Source: Acanthopleura granulata (Eukaryota > Mollusca > Polyplacophora > Chitonida > Chitonidae). From it: a stretch of 64,000 nucleotides of DNA. Location of the stretch: the NCBI GenBank assembly GCA_016165875.1, contig JABBOT010000005.1, positions 2,816,692-2,880,691 of the forward strand. Direction: 5' to 3'. Of this stretch, positions 50,701 to 59,574 are shown piece by piece (the stretch's first letter is position 1; the number at the start of each line of letters is the position of its first letter). The position numbers and the translations under genes are program-made. The notes under the pieces were generated by a model. That model was not told the DNA's origin. It saw only the letters and a program-made list of their open reading frames with translations, and did no database searches.

Positions 50701-52853
50701 AAGAAGTTGTTTGTTTGAGGTAACATTCTGAAGATCATTTTGTGAATTTTAACAAGGAAGGTTTGTGTATTTATTCATCTATATATTTATTTATTGATTA
50801 TATATTATTTAGTAAATACTGAATGCAGAAAAGAATACAAAACCCTGAAGACACAATCATGAATATTATTAAAATTATTATAAATCAAATATTATTAAGA
50901 GTATAAATATTATTGTTTTTCACATATTATTTATTTACCATGAAATACAATTTACATCCAGCGATTTGTAACATATGCAAGTGTTCTGCTGTGTTGTACA
51001 TTGTAGCACTTCATCATGACGATATCCTGGTCCCAGTTTTACCTTGTCTACTTTGTCCTGTACGTGGTGTGTGAACTCGCCTGTTCCCTGTACGAGTTTG
51101 CCTTCTATGGAGTGAACACCTTCGTAAGTTCAGCTGTATGAGTTTGGTAGTGTTTATCTTAGCAAATGCTGGCATTGTACAAGCCATCCAACTTTTCGTG
51201 GTTCATTGAAATATTTGCTCATTTCCTGAATTCAAAAGATATCTTGTCTTGATTTCATGACTTATTATTAATCTGGTCACCAGATGTATTTTGTGATTGA
51301 TAATTGTTCATACTAAAAAAAATTCAGAACTAAAATTTCTTATCACAGAGAACCCATTTTCGCCTTTTAAACGGCAACTGAATGTGCATGGTAAATGATG
51401 CTTCCCAAATCAAGGTGGTCATATGTGGGAGATGAATGAAAAGTGTGTGAATTGTTAATTGTGTATTATTCAGTCCTATTAAAAATGTGATTATATGGGT
51501 ATCTAAATTGAATTGAAAAGCCTCTCCTGAATCATGGTGCAAATGTACATACCCATATAACTGGATGTACCATACTGAAATAGTCAGCCTTTGACAAGAA
51601 ACTTTTCTACTGAATTAGTATTAGAAGGCAATACAAAAGAGAACTAATTTTAAATAATAAATATGCCAGAAAATGAAGAAATAAATAAATAAATAATAAA
51701 AGATTAGTCTGATTATAGTACCTGTGTTATATAATCTGTTGTATTAAAGTAAACGTTTTCTTTTCTGCTTCGTTTTACAGAGGCTGGCATTTGTTGTGTT
51801 CATTTGGCTGTACTGGCTGGTGAGGACTCTGGCTAATGTAAGTAACAGCCCAGCCATCTTTGGTATAAATTAATATATATTTTCATACTTATCATGGCAT
51901 TATAAGTTCTTTCATATCCGATACTGGTAGTTGAAATTATCAGGAAAGATTCACCTAGATTATGCTTAGTATATCTGCTCTAAAAGTTCGCAAATAAAGG
52001 TAAAAAGTATTACTTTTGGTGCTGAAACTCACTTTGGCCTAGTACATTATCATCCTACCACTTTGGCCCAGTACGCTATCATTATACCACTTTGGCCCAG
52101 TACGCTATCATCCTACCACTTTAGCCCAGTACGCTATCATCCTACCACTTTGGCCCAGTACGCTATCATCCTACCACTTTGGCCCAGTACGCTATCATCC
52201 TACCACTTTGGCCCAGTACGCTATCATCCTACCACTTTGGACCAGTATGCTATCATCCTACCACTTTGGCCCAGTACGCTATCATCCTACCACTTTGGCC
52301 CAGGTTGCTATCATCCTACCACTTTGGCCCAGTACGCTATCATCCTACCACTTTGGCCCAGGTTGCTATCATCCTACCACTTTGGCCCAGGTTGCTATCA
52401 TCCTACCACTTTGGCCCAGTATGCTATCATTCTACCACTTTGGCCCAGTACGCTATCATTCTACCACGCAAACAATATTAAAACCTCTTTCTGTAAAAGA
52501 TGAATATAACCCCCAGAATCAGGCTCCATGAGTGACTGGGTCATGGTTGCGAGGTTAGATCAAAGTTTGTTGTGGTTCAGACTGAATCTTCTGATCTGCA
52601 TGTTTGAAACATGTTTGCTTCGCCTTGATTTCTATTTTGAAAATGTTGCACAATCTAACTTTCCTTCCTTAACGTAAATATAGCATAGGTCTGTAACACC
52701 ATCCTTATATATTTTCTTGTGAGATAAACATCAACTCACATTGCCTTCCAGACGGTGTTTGCCTTCGTGCTGTGGGCCAGATACCAGGAAATGAATGAAA
52801 GCATGGACAAGGAGTTAAAGTTCGCTGGCGAGAAGAGGAATGGCTACATATAG
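47710..52853 (+). CDS. Small four-helix (tetraspan) membrane protein, unrecognised (complete, 6 exons)
   Basis: Six exons join exactly in phase with GT-AG borders and give 183 residues. I do not recognise the protein. Four hydrophobic segments are visible at about 13-33, 64-87, 99-120 and 133-157. The hydrophilic loop between the first two (about 42-62) is rich in His/Trp/Ser, and the C-terminal tail is charged (about 158-183, with KELKFAGEKRNGYI at the end). The N-terminal pattern of a Cys followed by a helix, and the overall size, resemble the LAPTM/DUF4728 type of small tetraspan, but no diagnostic motif was found. There is no signal peptide separate from TM1. The start ATG has A at -3 and G at +4. 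The gene is divergent from the SLC6 gene, with a 17 kb spacer. An ATTAAA about 400 bp past the stop (53253) could be the polyadenylation signal. Confidence 0.88.
48495..48609 (+). CDS. Tetraspan gene exon 2
   Basis: Acceptor ATCTTTCAG|TTTACT, donor GGGATG|GTAAGT, 115 bp, phase 0 in and 1 out. Encodes the rest of TM1 and the loop ending HWRSHGWD. Confidence 0.88.
48618..48712 (-). mobile_element. SINE tail fragment, minus
   Basis: TTTTTGATTGGTGTTTTTTG, CGTACTCAAGAATATTTCAC, then a diverged core. It lies in intron 2 of the tetraspan gene, just after exon 2, facing the plus copy at 48880. Confidence 0.75.
48880..48960 (+). mobile_element. SINE tail fragment, plus
   Basis: ACCACCATAATGCTGGCCGT, GAAATATTCTTGAGTACGGC, then ACACCAATCAAATAAGTG. 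Together with 48618-48712 it forms an inverted pair in one intron. Confidence 0.8.
49581..50208. repeat. 39-bp minisatellite, 16 units, in tetraspan intron 2
   Basis: Unit CTTCAAACCTTTCAGTAGGA + CATTGTTTTACCTTCCAAA. Variation is mostly single bases. The 13-codon period leaves the minus frame and two plus frames open for the whole array. The minus frame would repeat WKVKQCPTERFEV. Confidence 0.95.
50565..50653 (+). CDS. Tetraspan gene exon 3
   Basis: Acceptor TATTTCTGCAG|GTTTTG, donor AGAAGG|GTAAGT, 89 bp, phase 1 in and 0 out. Encodes TM2 (GFVVTDLLMTITHTIVF) ending in TTRR. Confidence 0.9.
51007..51123 (+). CDS. Tetraspan gene exon 4
   Basis: Acceptor ACATTGTAG|CACTTC, donor ACCTTC|GTAAGT, 39 codons. 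Encodes TM3, with aromatic residues and two cysteines (YVVCELACSLYEF). Confidence 0.9.
51781..51837 (+). CDS. Tetraspan gene exon 5
   Basis: Acceptor CGTTTTACAG|AGGCTG, donor GCTAAT|GTAAGT, 19 codons. Encodes most of TM4 (LAFVVFIWLYWLVRTLAN). Confidence 0.88.
52029..52467. repeat. 29-bp minisatellite, 15 units, in tetraspan intron 5
   Basis: Unit CCACTTTGGCCCAGTACGCT + ATCATCCTA. Two alternating variants occur (CAGTACGC and CAGGTTGC). With a 29-bp period all three plus frames cycle through one repeating peptide, giving three overlapping false ORFs. Confidence 0.95.
52752..52853 (+). CDS. Tetraspan gene exon 6 and stop
   Basis: Acceptor TTGCCTTCCAG|ACGGTG, 33 codons and a TAG at 52851-52853. 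Completes TM4 and gives the charged cytosolic tail. Confidence 0.88.
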   Translation, partial: TVFAFVLWARYQEMNESMDKELKFAGEKRNGYI

Positions 52854-54647
52854 ATCTGTCATATTGACACACCTGGACAGTCAGTTGAAGGCTTATTTCC
52901 ACCAGGTGCAATCAAATATGCTTACATACGCGATGTATAATCTGTCATGCATAAAATAAGACCATCGTTATTAACAGATGTAAATTTCCAGACTTTTTCT
53001 CAAGAGTGTTTCATCTTCTACTATCATATTTTTTACTTTGTATATAGGTTTACATAATGATGTATGTGATATGGAGCATGAAACATCTTCAGGTAAAATG
53101 ATTTGGTTCTGGAAAAACATTTAAGCTCCTTCATTTTACATTATTTTGTTACTTGTAACAAGTGCATTAAGCAACCATCCTTTCTTATTCTTTATTTTAC
53201 TGATGCTTTTATTTGTATATGATATTTAGTTATGGACAAAAATTTCTGCAACATTAAAAGAAGCCATTTGTGATTTGACAGTCACCTGTTTATTCTACCG
53301 CTAAGCGAAATCAGACAGCCATTTCAAAGAACACTCTCAAAGAGGGGAGACAAGTGGTATGCTGAAGATCTTCATCCGTTACTACTAGATTAATGTCCCC
53401 TTGATTGTTCTTAGTCCTTAACTGGGGGTTTGTCATTCCAGGTTGATATATCACAGACATTGACGATTTGTATTTCATCGGTCTTGGAATTTCTTCCAAA
53501 TCCTTGCCTAACACATCCGAGGGATTCTTTAAACCCATAATCCAGTATCCGTGCAATCATTTAGAAGGCCGCACTAATGTATGGGATACAATTGCATCTT
53601 GTTTCTGATGACGTACTTTTTAATAACATCTTCACCATTATAGTGGGTAATTATTGGGTTCGTATCATGAACATAAATATTTCATTATGATTTTTTTTAA
53701 ATTTAGGTGATCGAATGTATATTACACGTGTTTTTATTTTGATGTAACATTTGTCCTCTCAGATATTGTAATTAAAATTATCATATTTTTACGTACAAGG
53801 TATGTTCCATAGTTATGTATCGTCTTGTGCTTCATGGTGAATTTATGGATGGAATGCGATATAATGACGTTATTTGTTGATCTGTGAGTATGTGAGAGCC
53901 GTCTGTGGCTTAATGGTATTGAGATGTTCCCATGCAGGCCCGTCGGTCCCCCCCCCCCCCCACACACACCACAATGCTAGCTGCCCCATGTACGTGAAAT
54001 ATTCTTGAATGTGGCGTCGAACATAAGTCAGATGAATAAGCTCAATCTAGTCCACTTCCCCTTGGCTCATCACTTCATTTCACTAAGGTTTGTTACTTAA
54101 TATCCCAACTGAAAACTATCTCAAGAACTCATGATACAGCCTACATAGGCTTTATATATGTGCCGACTAGTAAAACATGATTTCATTTATATAATTTTTT
54201 TTATGGTTGCTTAAAAATATAGAAATAAAGAGGAAATTTTTACTTATACGATGGGGGTTAGGTTTATTGGTGGAGGAGACCTGAGTGCGCCGCGTTATCC
54301 ACCGACCTTCATCAAGTTACAATTAAACGAATTTTCCCACTCGCCAGATACACCTACAGATTTGTGCGTCATATGGGTGAAATATGTGATCTGCAAGGAA
54401 CTTCAGACAAAGGGCCACACGAGCGTCCTCGATGGCTTAGTGGCCAAGACCTCCCCCCCCCCCCCACCACCACCAAGAGTGAGAGAGAGACGGCATCAAA
54501 GACTTCCCTTTCCAAGACTGCATGGGTTTGAACTTGCACCTTATGTGTCCACCTTTTAGGAATGTGATCCCTGTTAGAAGAACGCATTTTTAGGAAGTGC
54601 GCGTCATCTGAAAGGCAATTTCGTGCTGATTCCAAATACGGTCTTCA
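52854..54647. other. 3' flank of the tetraspan gene
   Basis: Includes the likely 3' UTR (ATTAAA at 53253). Past that are poly-C runs at 53950 and 54459 and a degenerate SINE. An 81-codon minus frame at 53311-53556 has protein-like composition but starts right after a stop and has no acceptor, so it is not called. Confidence 0.5.
53900..54035 (+). mobile_element. Degenerate SINE copy with poly-C insertion
   Basis: Head-like GTCTGTGGCTTAATGG, a run of 14 C, then CACAATGCTAGCTGCC, GTGAAATATTCTTGAATGTG and a decayed tail. The middle is largely lost. Confidence 0.5.
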
Positions 54648-54830
54648 TTATTTTTTGGCATTTTTTTATAGTGATTAAAACTGAAATATAGGTTGAAGTG
54701 CTACGGTGGACGTTTTGGACCATATTGAGGGACGGTGATGTCACCGATTCTTTTTAGCTGCAAAACATCCTGTGATTGCTATGTTCTACGTGAATATATA
54801 TGCAGTACAACACCTATGAATGCGCTACAG
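54648..54830. repeat. Dispersed repeat pair member with 41385-41620
   Basis: TTATTTTTTGGCATTTTTTT, GTGATTAAAACTGAAATATA, AGTGCTACGGTGGACGTTTT and CCATATTGA. It abuts the left arm of the inverted-repeat element at 54831. Confidence 0.5.
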
Positions 54831-55134
54831 CTGGGCGCCTTTGGAAACAAATGATTTCCTTGTCTGAATTGAGTTAACCGACGGTTTCGGTCATTTCGCG
54901 AGAGCATCTACTTTGTGAAAAGTCAGACCAAATGCCAACATATTGTATATCTGTGTTTAATGTGGAAACACAACGGTTACAGCATGTTTAGCGGCTAAAA
55001 AAGTCTGTGTCACTGTGCTTCAATATCGTCATAAAGACCGCCATATCACCTCAGTCTTTATTTCCGTTTTATTAACTCTGAAAAATGCATTCATTCCTGC
55101 ATCCATTAACGCGCATTGTAATGGAATTAAATAC

Positions 55135-55276
55135 GTGGCAGCAAGCTGCGGATGGTTGTGGGTTTCCCCCCGGCCTCTGTCCGGTTTCCTTCCACCATAA
55201 TGCTGGCTTGCGTCATATAAGTGAAATATTGTTGAGTACGGCGTAAAACACCAATGAAATAAATAAATGAAATAAC
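55135..55276 (+). mobile_element. SINE copy, plus, 5'-truncated
   Basis: Core and tail: AGCTGCGGATGGTTGTGGGT, CGGTTTCCTTCCACCATAAT, GTTGAGTACGGCGTAAAACA and CCAATGAAATAAATAAATG. It is nested between the arms of the inverted repeat 54831-55994. Confidence 0.85.
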
Positions 55277-55493
55277 CGCACGAATTTTTATCTGAAAAAT
55301 AGCCTAGATGTTGCATCTTAGAAAGTTCGCGCACGCGTCCACGGCAACTCTGACGATACACGCTTTATAGGTACCCTGAATTGTTTTTGCAGACAGATTC
55401 AAGGCTAAGTGCCGCATTGAGTGGGCGTTGAGACTTTAAAGATATGTAACCTTGGCACTGCCTGTACATAAGAGGGATACATCAAGTATTACA

Positions 55494-55623
55494 GGGCCCG
55501 ATTTCATGAAACATACTTGGTGCTAAGCAGCACTTAGCTAAGTGCACTTTCTATCTCTACAACACACGTTGTCGTGGTAGTTAAGGGAATACTTGGCTAC
55601 GTGAGCTTCATGGAACTGGGGCC
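55494..55623. mobile_element. 130-bp palindromic MITE-like element
   Basis: Ends are imperfect inverted repeats: GGGCCCGATTTCATGAA on the left, TTCATGGAACTGGGGCC on the right. The interior is partly palindromic too (GCTAAGCAGCACTTAGC). No clear target duplication is visible. Confidence 0.6.
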
Positions 55624-55659
55624 AGGTCGGGACGGTGTACTGTGGTGAATGAGTGAGAA

Positions 55660-55770
55660 GTTTCAGTGAGATAGCGGCATTCCAATGAGGTAGAGGCGTC
55701 CAGTGAGGCTGCGGCGTTCCAATGTGACAGCGGCGTTCCAGTGGGACAGCAGCGTTTCACTAAGGCAGCA
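55660..55770. repeat. Short degenerate tandem repeat, about 20 bp
   Basis: GCGGCGTTCCAATGTGACA recurs as GCGGCATTCCAATGAGGTA, GAGGCGTCCAGTGAGGCT and GCGGCGTTCCAGTGGGACA, about five units. A stray unit (TGGCGTTCCGTTGAAGC) lies at 55862. Confidence 0.75.
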
Positions 55771-56261
55771 CAGTGACTGAAAACCGGATATGTTGGCACT
55801 TATCCCGACCTTCTACACGGAGAGACTTGTGAGTAGGAAGTCGTGTGTGGTGCGTTCGGCATGGCGTTCCGTTGAAGCAGCACAGAAATTGGATATGTCG
55901 GCATTTGGTCTGACTTCTCACAAAGGAGATGCTCTCGCGAAATGACCACAGCTCAATTCAGACAAGGAAATCAATTGTTTCTAAAAGCGTCCAGGTAAAA
56001 CACACATATAAACAAACGTACGTTTTCCACCAATGTACATGTGATTCGAATTCCTGCAGTCAGAAGCCATTATAGTTAATATATGCAGTCTTCACACACT
56101 TAAATTCAGCAAGCTTATTTAACGTCGTACTCAAGAATTTGTCAGGTTTAGATAAAACTGCTAAAGACACCAGGCATGAGAATGCAACCCAGTAGCAATC
56201 TACACCCATGCAACTGGTATACCAGTGCTTGACCTATACAGAGCTTAGGTGCGAGGCCATT

Positions 56262-56378
56262 TGTGTTTGACTTCCCGCATGTCCCATACATAGCACATTT
56301 TGTGTTTGACTTCCCCCATGTCCCACACATAGCACATTTTGTGTTTGGCTTCCCCCATGTCTCACACATAGCACATTT
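56262..56378. repeat. 39-bp tandem repeat, 3 units
   Basis: Three near-identical copies of TGTGTTTGACTTCCCCCATG + TCCCACACATAGCACATTT. Not related in sequence to the other 39-bp array. Confidence 0.9.
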
Positions 56379-58150
56379 TGCCTGCTACCTATTCGAGTCA
56401 AACCATCACCCATCGCACGTATATATATATAGCCATCAGCACGACAGGAGTTGAAAACCACTATCCAGGCATGGGATTCGGAGTACATGTATAGTTGATG
56501 CGAAACGTCATGATTCATAAAAAAAAAAAAAAAAATTTATTTCACCTTTTATAGAAAGACGTAGCCTTCAGACGAGTTTTCATTTTTACAAATATGACCT
56601 ACACTTCGAATGAGTGTTAGCAATATGTTGTTTAGTGCAAATCTTTATGATGGGAAAAATCAGTCTTAATTATCTTGTCCAGTGTATTTTAAGCAAAGTT
56701 TATCAGATTTCTAAAAAAAGTTTGTTTTTTTTTTCCCCAGTCACTTGCATTACTTTAGTTGTGTTAGTAAAACACACAACACTACACAATTTATTTATTT
56801 GGCCGGTTGCACGCCTTCTTGAGGAATATTTTCTTGTTTGTCTTGTTTGTTCGAGGATAGAGGGAATTAAGCAGAGACCGGGGGAAGCCACCGACTTCAT
56901 TGGTCAAATTGTTTAGGCGGAATGACACAGCAAACCTCCCAGCACCCACTGAATCTGCATCTTGCCTTTGTGCTCTGGGGAGCCATTGGCATCATGCCTG
57001 GAGGAGCAACATTATTCATTCCAATTAACAAGCAATTAACATGAAACAATCACTGGGAAGAAAAGCCATAAATGTTTGACATTAGATAATGAAGATTCAA
57101 GAAAATCAAATACAGTCATTAAAACATTTGTGTTTATAAATAACGAGTACTTAACAAAGTCTCACCTGGGCGTGGAACAAATTGTTCAGCAATAAACAAG
57201 TCGTTGTATAAACGGAATACAATAGAAGTTGTAAAGTCTTCAGTCAATGAGCTTTTATAGCTCCTTTCTCAGAAGTCACGTTGACCTAACATATTTTCTC
57301 ATTGTTTACAGAAGTTATTTGACAATAAAAACAACTGATACATCGAGGAAGATGAACAATATAGGATATTTCACACACATCTGTTGATAAGTAAAAGTAA
57401 GCATGACATTATCCAATCTCTGGTTGGATAACACACGTCGGCAGCCACATGAGTCGACTGATTCCTCCGTGATTATCATGAAATATCCAGGTATCAAATC
57501 TCAGCGATGAGGTCGAGCTGCAGATTTCTGTGGCAAAATCAACTGATTTGTTTATCTATCTATACGACTGACTTTCTGCATGGTACATACATCATGCAGA
57601 AAGTCAGTCGTATAAATAGATAAAAAAAATTTATACAATTCCAAGCACAAATGCAGCCAGTTTATGTACGACTTTCAGGAAGTAAAATATCCGCCCTTTA
57701 TCATTGGTCATGGGCGAATTGCTTCTACATGCAACCGTATTATATGTACACTTTGCATCATCCTGCCAGGGAAAGACACCATTGGACATGATAAGTGTAC
57801 GGCGCCTGACTTAAATGTATTCGTAACATACATTTATTGATTGAATTACGCCTTACTGAGGGAATCGAGCGTTTCCCTCACGTGGCTTGCCATTCGTTCA
57901 TGACTAGTAGAAAACCGGCTTAACCAACTAACTACTGGACCTATAGCTACTGGAAGTAGGGCTACCTGACAGGACGGTATCTTCAAGAGTGAAGGAGTCC
58001 GGTCAGCGGTAACTGGGTGTGAACACGTAACCTCACTGTCAAAGATTCATGATCTAAAGGGATGCAGTGCAGACAACTCGGCTAGCAAGCGTCTTCAAAG
58101 AACTTACATAATTTAGTTTAGGATTTCACAAAAACTGACTAAATAGTCAT
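56379..58150. other. Spacer with no supported gene
   Basis: Apart from the hairpin at 57551 and a poly-A run at 56520, nothing is recognised. A very decayed SINE-like stretch may lie at 56790-56900. Confidence 0.5.
57551..57624. repeat. Near-perfect 32-bp inverted repeat with 10-nt loop
   Basis: Arm 57551-57582 pairs with 57593-57624 with a single mismatch; the loop is GTACATACAT. The stem includes ACGACTGACTTTCTGCATG. It stands alone, with no coding sequence near. Confidence 0.93.
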
Positions 58151-58266
58151 AAGTGACCGCATACGTCTTGTACGTAACACGTAATGGACGTTGGTTACGT
58201 AGGTTATAAGTGGCATAAACTCCGCGTCATGACGTACGTTATTGGTCATGTACACTGTACGCCATG

Positions 58267-58516
58267 TACGTTATATCATCTAGGTTGTTAGTCATGTCGT
58301 GTACGCAATATGTCTACGTTATATCATCTAGGTTGTTAGTCATGTCGTGTACGCAATATGTCTACGTTATATCATCTAGGTTGTTAGTCATGTCGTGTAC
58401 GCAATATGTCTACGTTATATCATCTAGGTTGTTAGTCATGTCGTGTACGCAATATGTCTACGTTATATCATCTAGGTTGTTAGTCATGTCGTGTACGCAA
58501 TATGTCTACGTTATAC
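58267..58516. repeat. Five identical 48-bp tandem repeats
   Basis: Unit TACGTTATATCATCTAGGTT + GTTAGTCATGTCGTGTACGC + AATATGTC, five complete copies without a single difference, then a partial sixth. CGT/ACG-rich diverged sequence lies on both sides (58150-58266, 58556-58650). Confidence 0.97.
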
Positions 58517-58646
58517 TTCATGCACACCACTGTGAGCTCTGTACGTTTCTCATCTTGTACACGCCAAGACGTCATACGTCGTGTGGACTATATAAATAGG
58601 TCATATAGACTGTGCGTCATTATCTTATACATCCTGTACATTACAC

Positions 58647-58869
58647 GTGACCCAGAAGATTCCCAACAATGCGGTCGCTGTGACTTCAAGTCCAGCTCAT
58701 GCTGGCTTCTTCTCCGGCCGTACGTGGGAAAGTCTGCCAGCAACCTGCGGATGGTAGTGGGTTTCCTCTGGGCTCTGCCCGCTTTCCTCCCACCACAAAT
58801 GCTGGTCGCTGCCGTATAAGTGAAATATTCTTGAGTACGGAGTAAAACACCAAATAAATAAATAAAAAA
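58647..58869 (+). mobile_element. SINE copy, plus, head shortened
   Basis: Starts GTGACCCAGAAGATTCCCAA and keeps the B-box-like GTGACTTCAAGTCC, the full core and the tail GGAGTAAAACACC + AAATAAATAAATAAA. The A-box part is gone, replaced by the CGT-rich repeat block upstream. Confidence 0.85.
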
Positions 58870-59451
58870 AATTACACCTGACATCTATTGTATACAATGT
58901 ACGTCATGAGCACGATTGTTTCAGGCCATTCTTTCAATCTATTATCCACTCCCAAGAGAAACTGAATGCAGTGAGGTTTTTTTTCAAAAGAAGTTGAGTA
59001 AAATATCCTAACATAACACGGCTGACAACATTTTTTCACAACCTGACCTTTAACTTGGCTTATAAAATGACAACGGTACCATTCATGTTTTCTATAATAG
59101 ACAAAATAAAGAAAACCAACATGGTCGATCACCGAGCATCACCAGTGGTAAACCAGGCGAAATATCTTGTCCGCTCTATAAATTTAATAAGCCTCTCTAC
59201 ATATCATGGGAGAAATTTACAGTGAGGCAGCATTACCCCGAAAATGATGTAATAGTGTCCTCACTCTATCAATTCTTGACCCTTTCAGTCACTTCCTTCG
59301 TGGTCAGCCTAAAGTGTTTCGAGTTGTTCACTGAAGTCATTCCACCACAAGGCTGTCGCAAGTTCCGCTTGTAACTGTTGGACTGAGCTTGGATAGGTAG
59401 GAGCAAGCTCTGTTCAATGTCACCTTGAGGGTCATCTCGGTCGCCATCTGT

Positions 59452-59574
59452 TCATGCTGGACCTCCGCCTATCGTGGACACAGGTGCCACCTGATTTGAC
59501 CGGATCGTCACAGAGCCTTGAGTGCCATGTGAGCGAGTCTCCGCCCCGGACTCCCCCCGGTACAATGAGAACAC
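59452..59574 (-). CDS. Candidate C-terminal receptor exon ending at TGA
   Basis: Acceptor TTTTGGTCCAG|GTGTTC continues phase 0 after FLPK and gives 40 residues (VFSLYRGESGAETRSHG onward) to a TGA at 59454-59452. It is GC-richer than its surroundings, as coding exons here are. The same frame stays open for another 60 codons after the TGA. It could be the true tail, a decayed exon, or chance; the acceptor is ordinary. Confidence 0.42.
   Translation of the reverse strand: MFSLYRGESGAETRSHGTQGSVTIRSNQVAPVSTIGGGPA

Larger units (their letters stand above)
54831..55994. mobile_element. Inverted-repeat element with about 105-bp arms and nested insertions
   Basis: Arm 54831-54943 and the reverse complement of 55893-55994 align closely. 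Shared blocks include TGATTTCCTTGTCTGAATTG, GGTCATTTCGCGAGAGCATC and AGTCAGACCAAATGCC. By eye identity is high outside one 10-bp indel. The interior carries a SINE, a palindromic MITE-like unit and a short tandem array. No transposase frame is seen, so it would be a non-autonomous DNA element or foldback. Confidence 0.75.

Noticed and set aside
52063..52531. Three overlapping plus frames with a repeating peptide
   Set aside because: They are the same 29-bp unit read in three registers, an artefact of the repeat.
53311..53556. 81-codon minus frame with protein-like composition
   Set aside because: A stop lies directly before the first codon and there is no acceptor; it also overlaps the likely 3' UTR region of the tetraspan gene on the other strand. 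Worth a database search but not supported as a gene.
58264..58599. 111-codon plus frame with a 16-residue repeat
   Set aside because: Explained by the five 48-bp repeats; no start context or flanking gene.
2701..58869. SINE heads as genuine tRNA genes
   Set aside because: They have A- and B-box-like words but cannot be folded into a complete cloverleaf by eye and continue into the shared SINE core.
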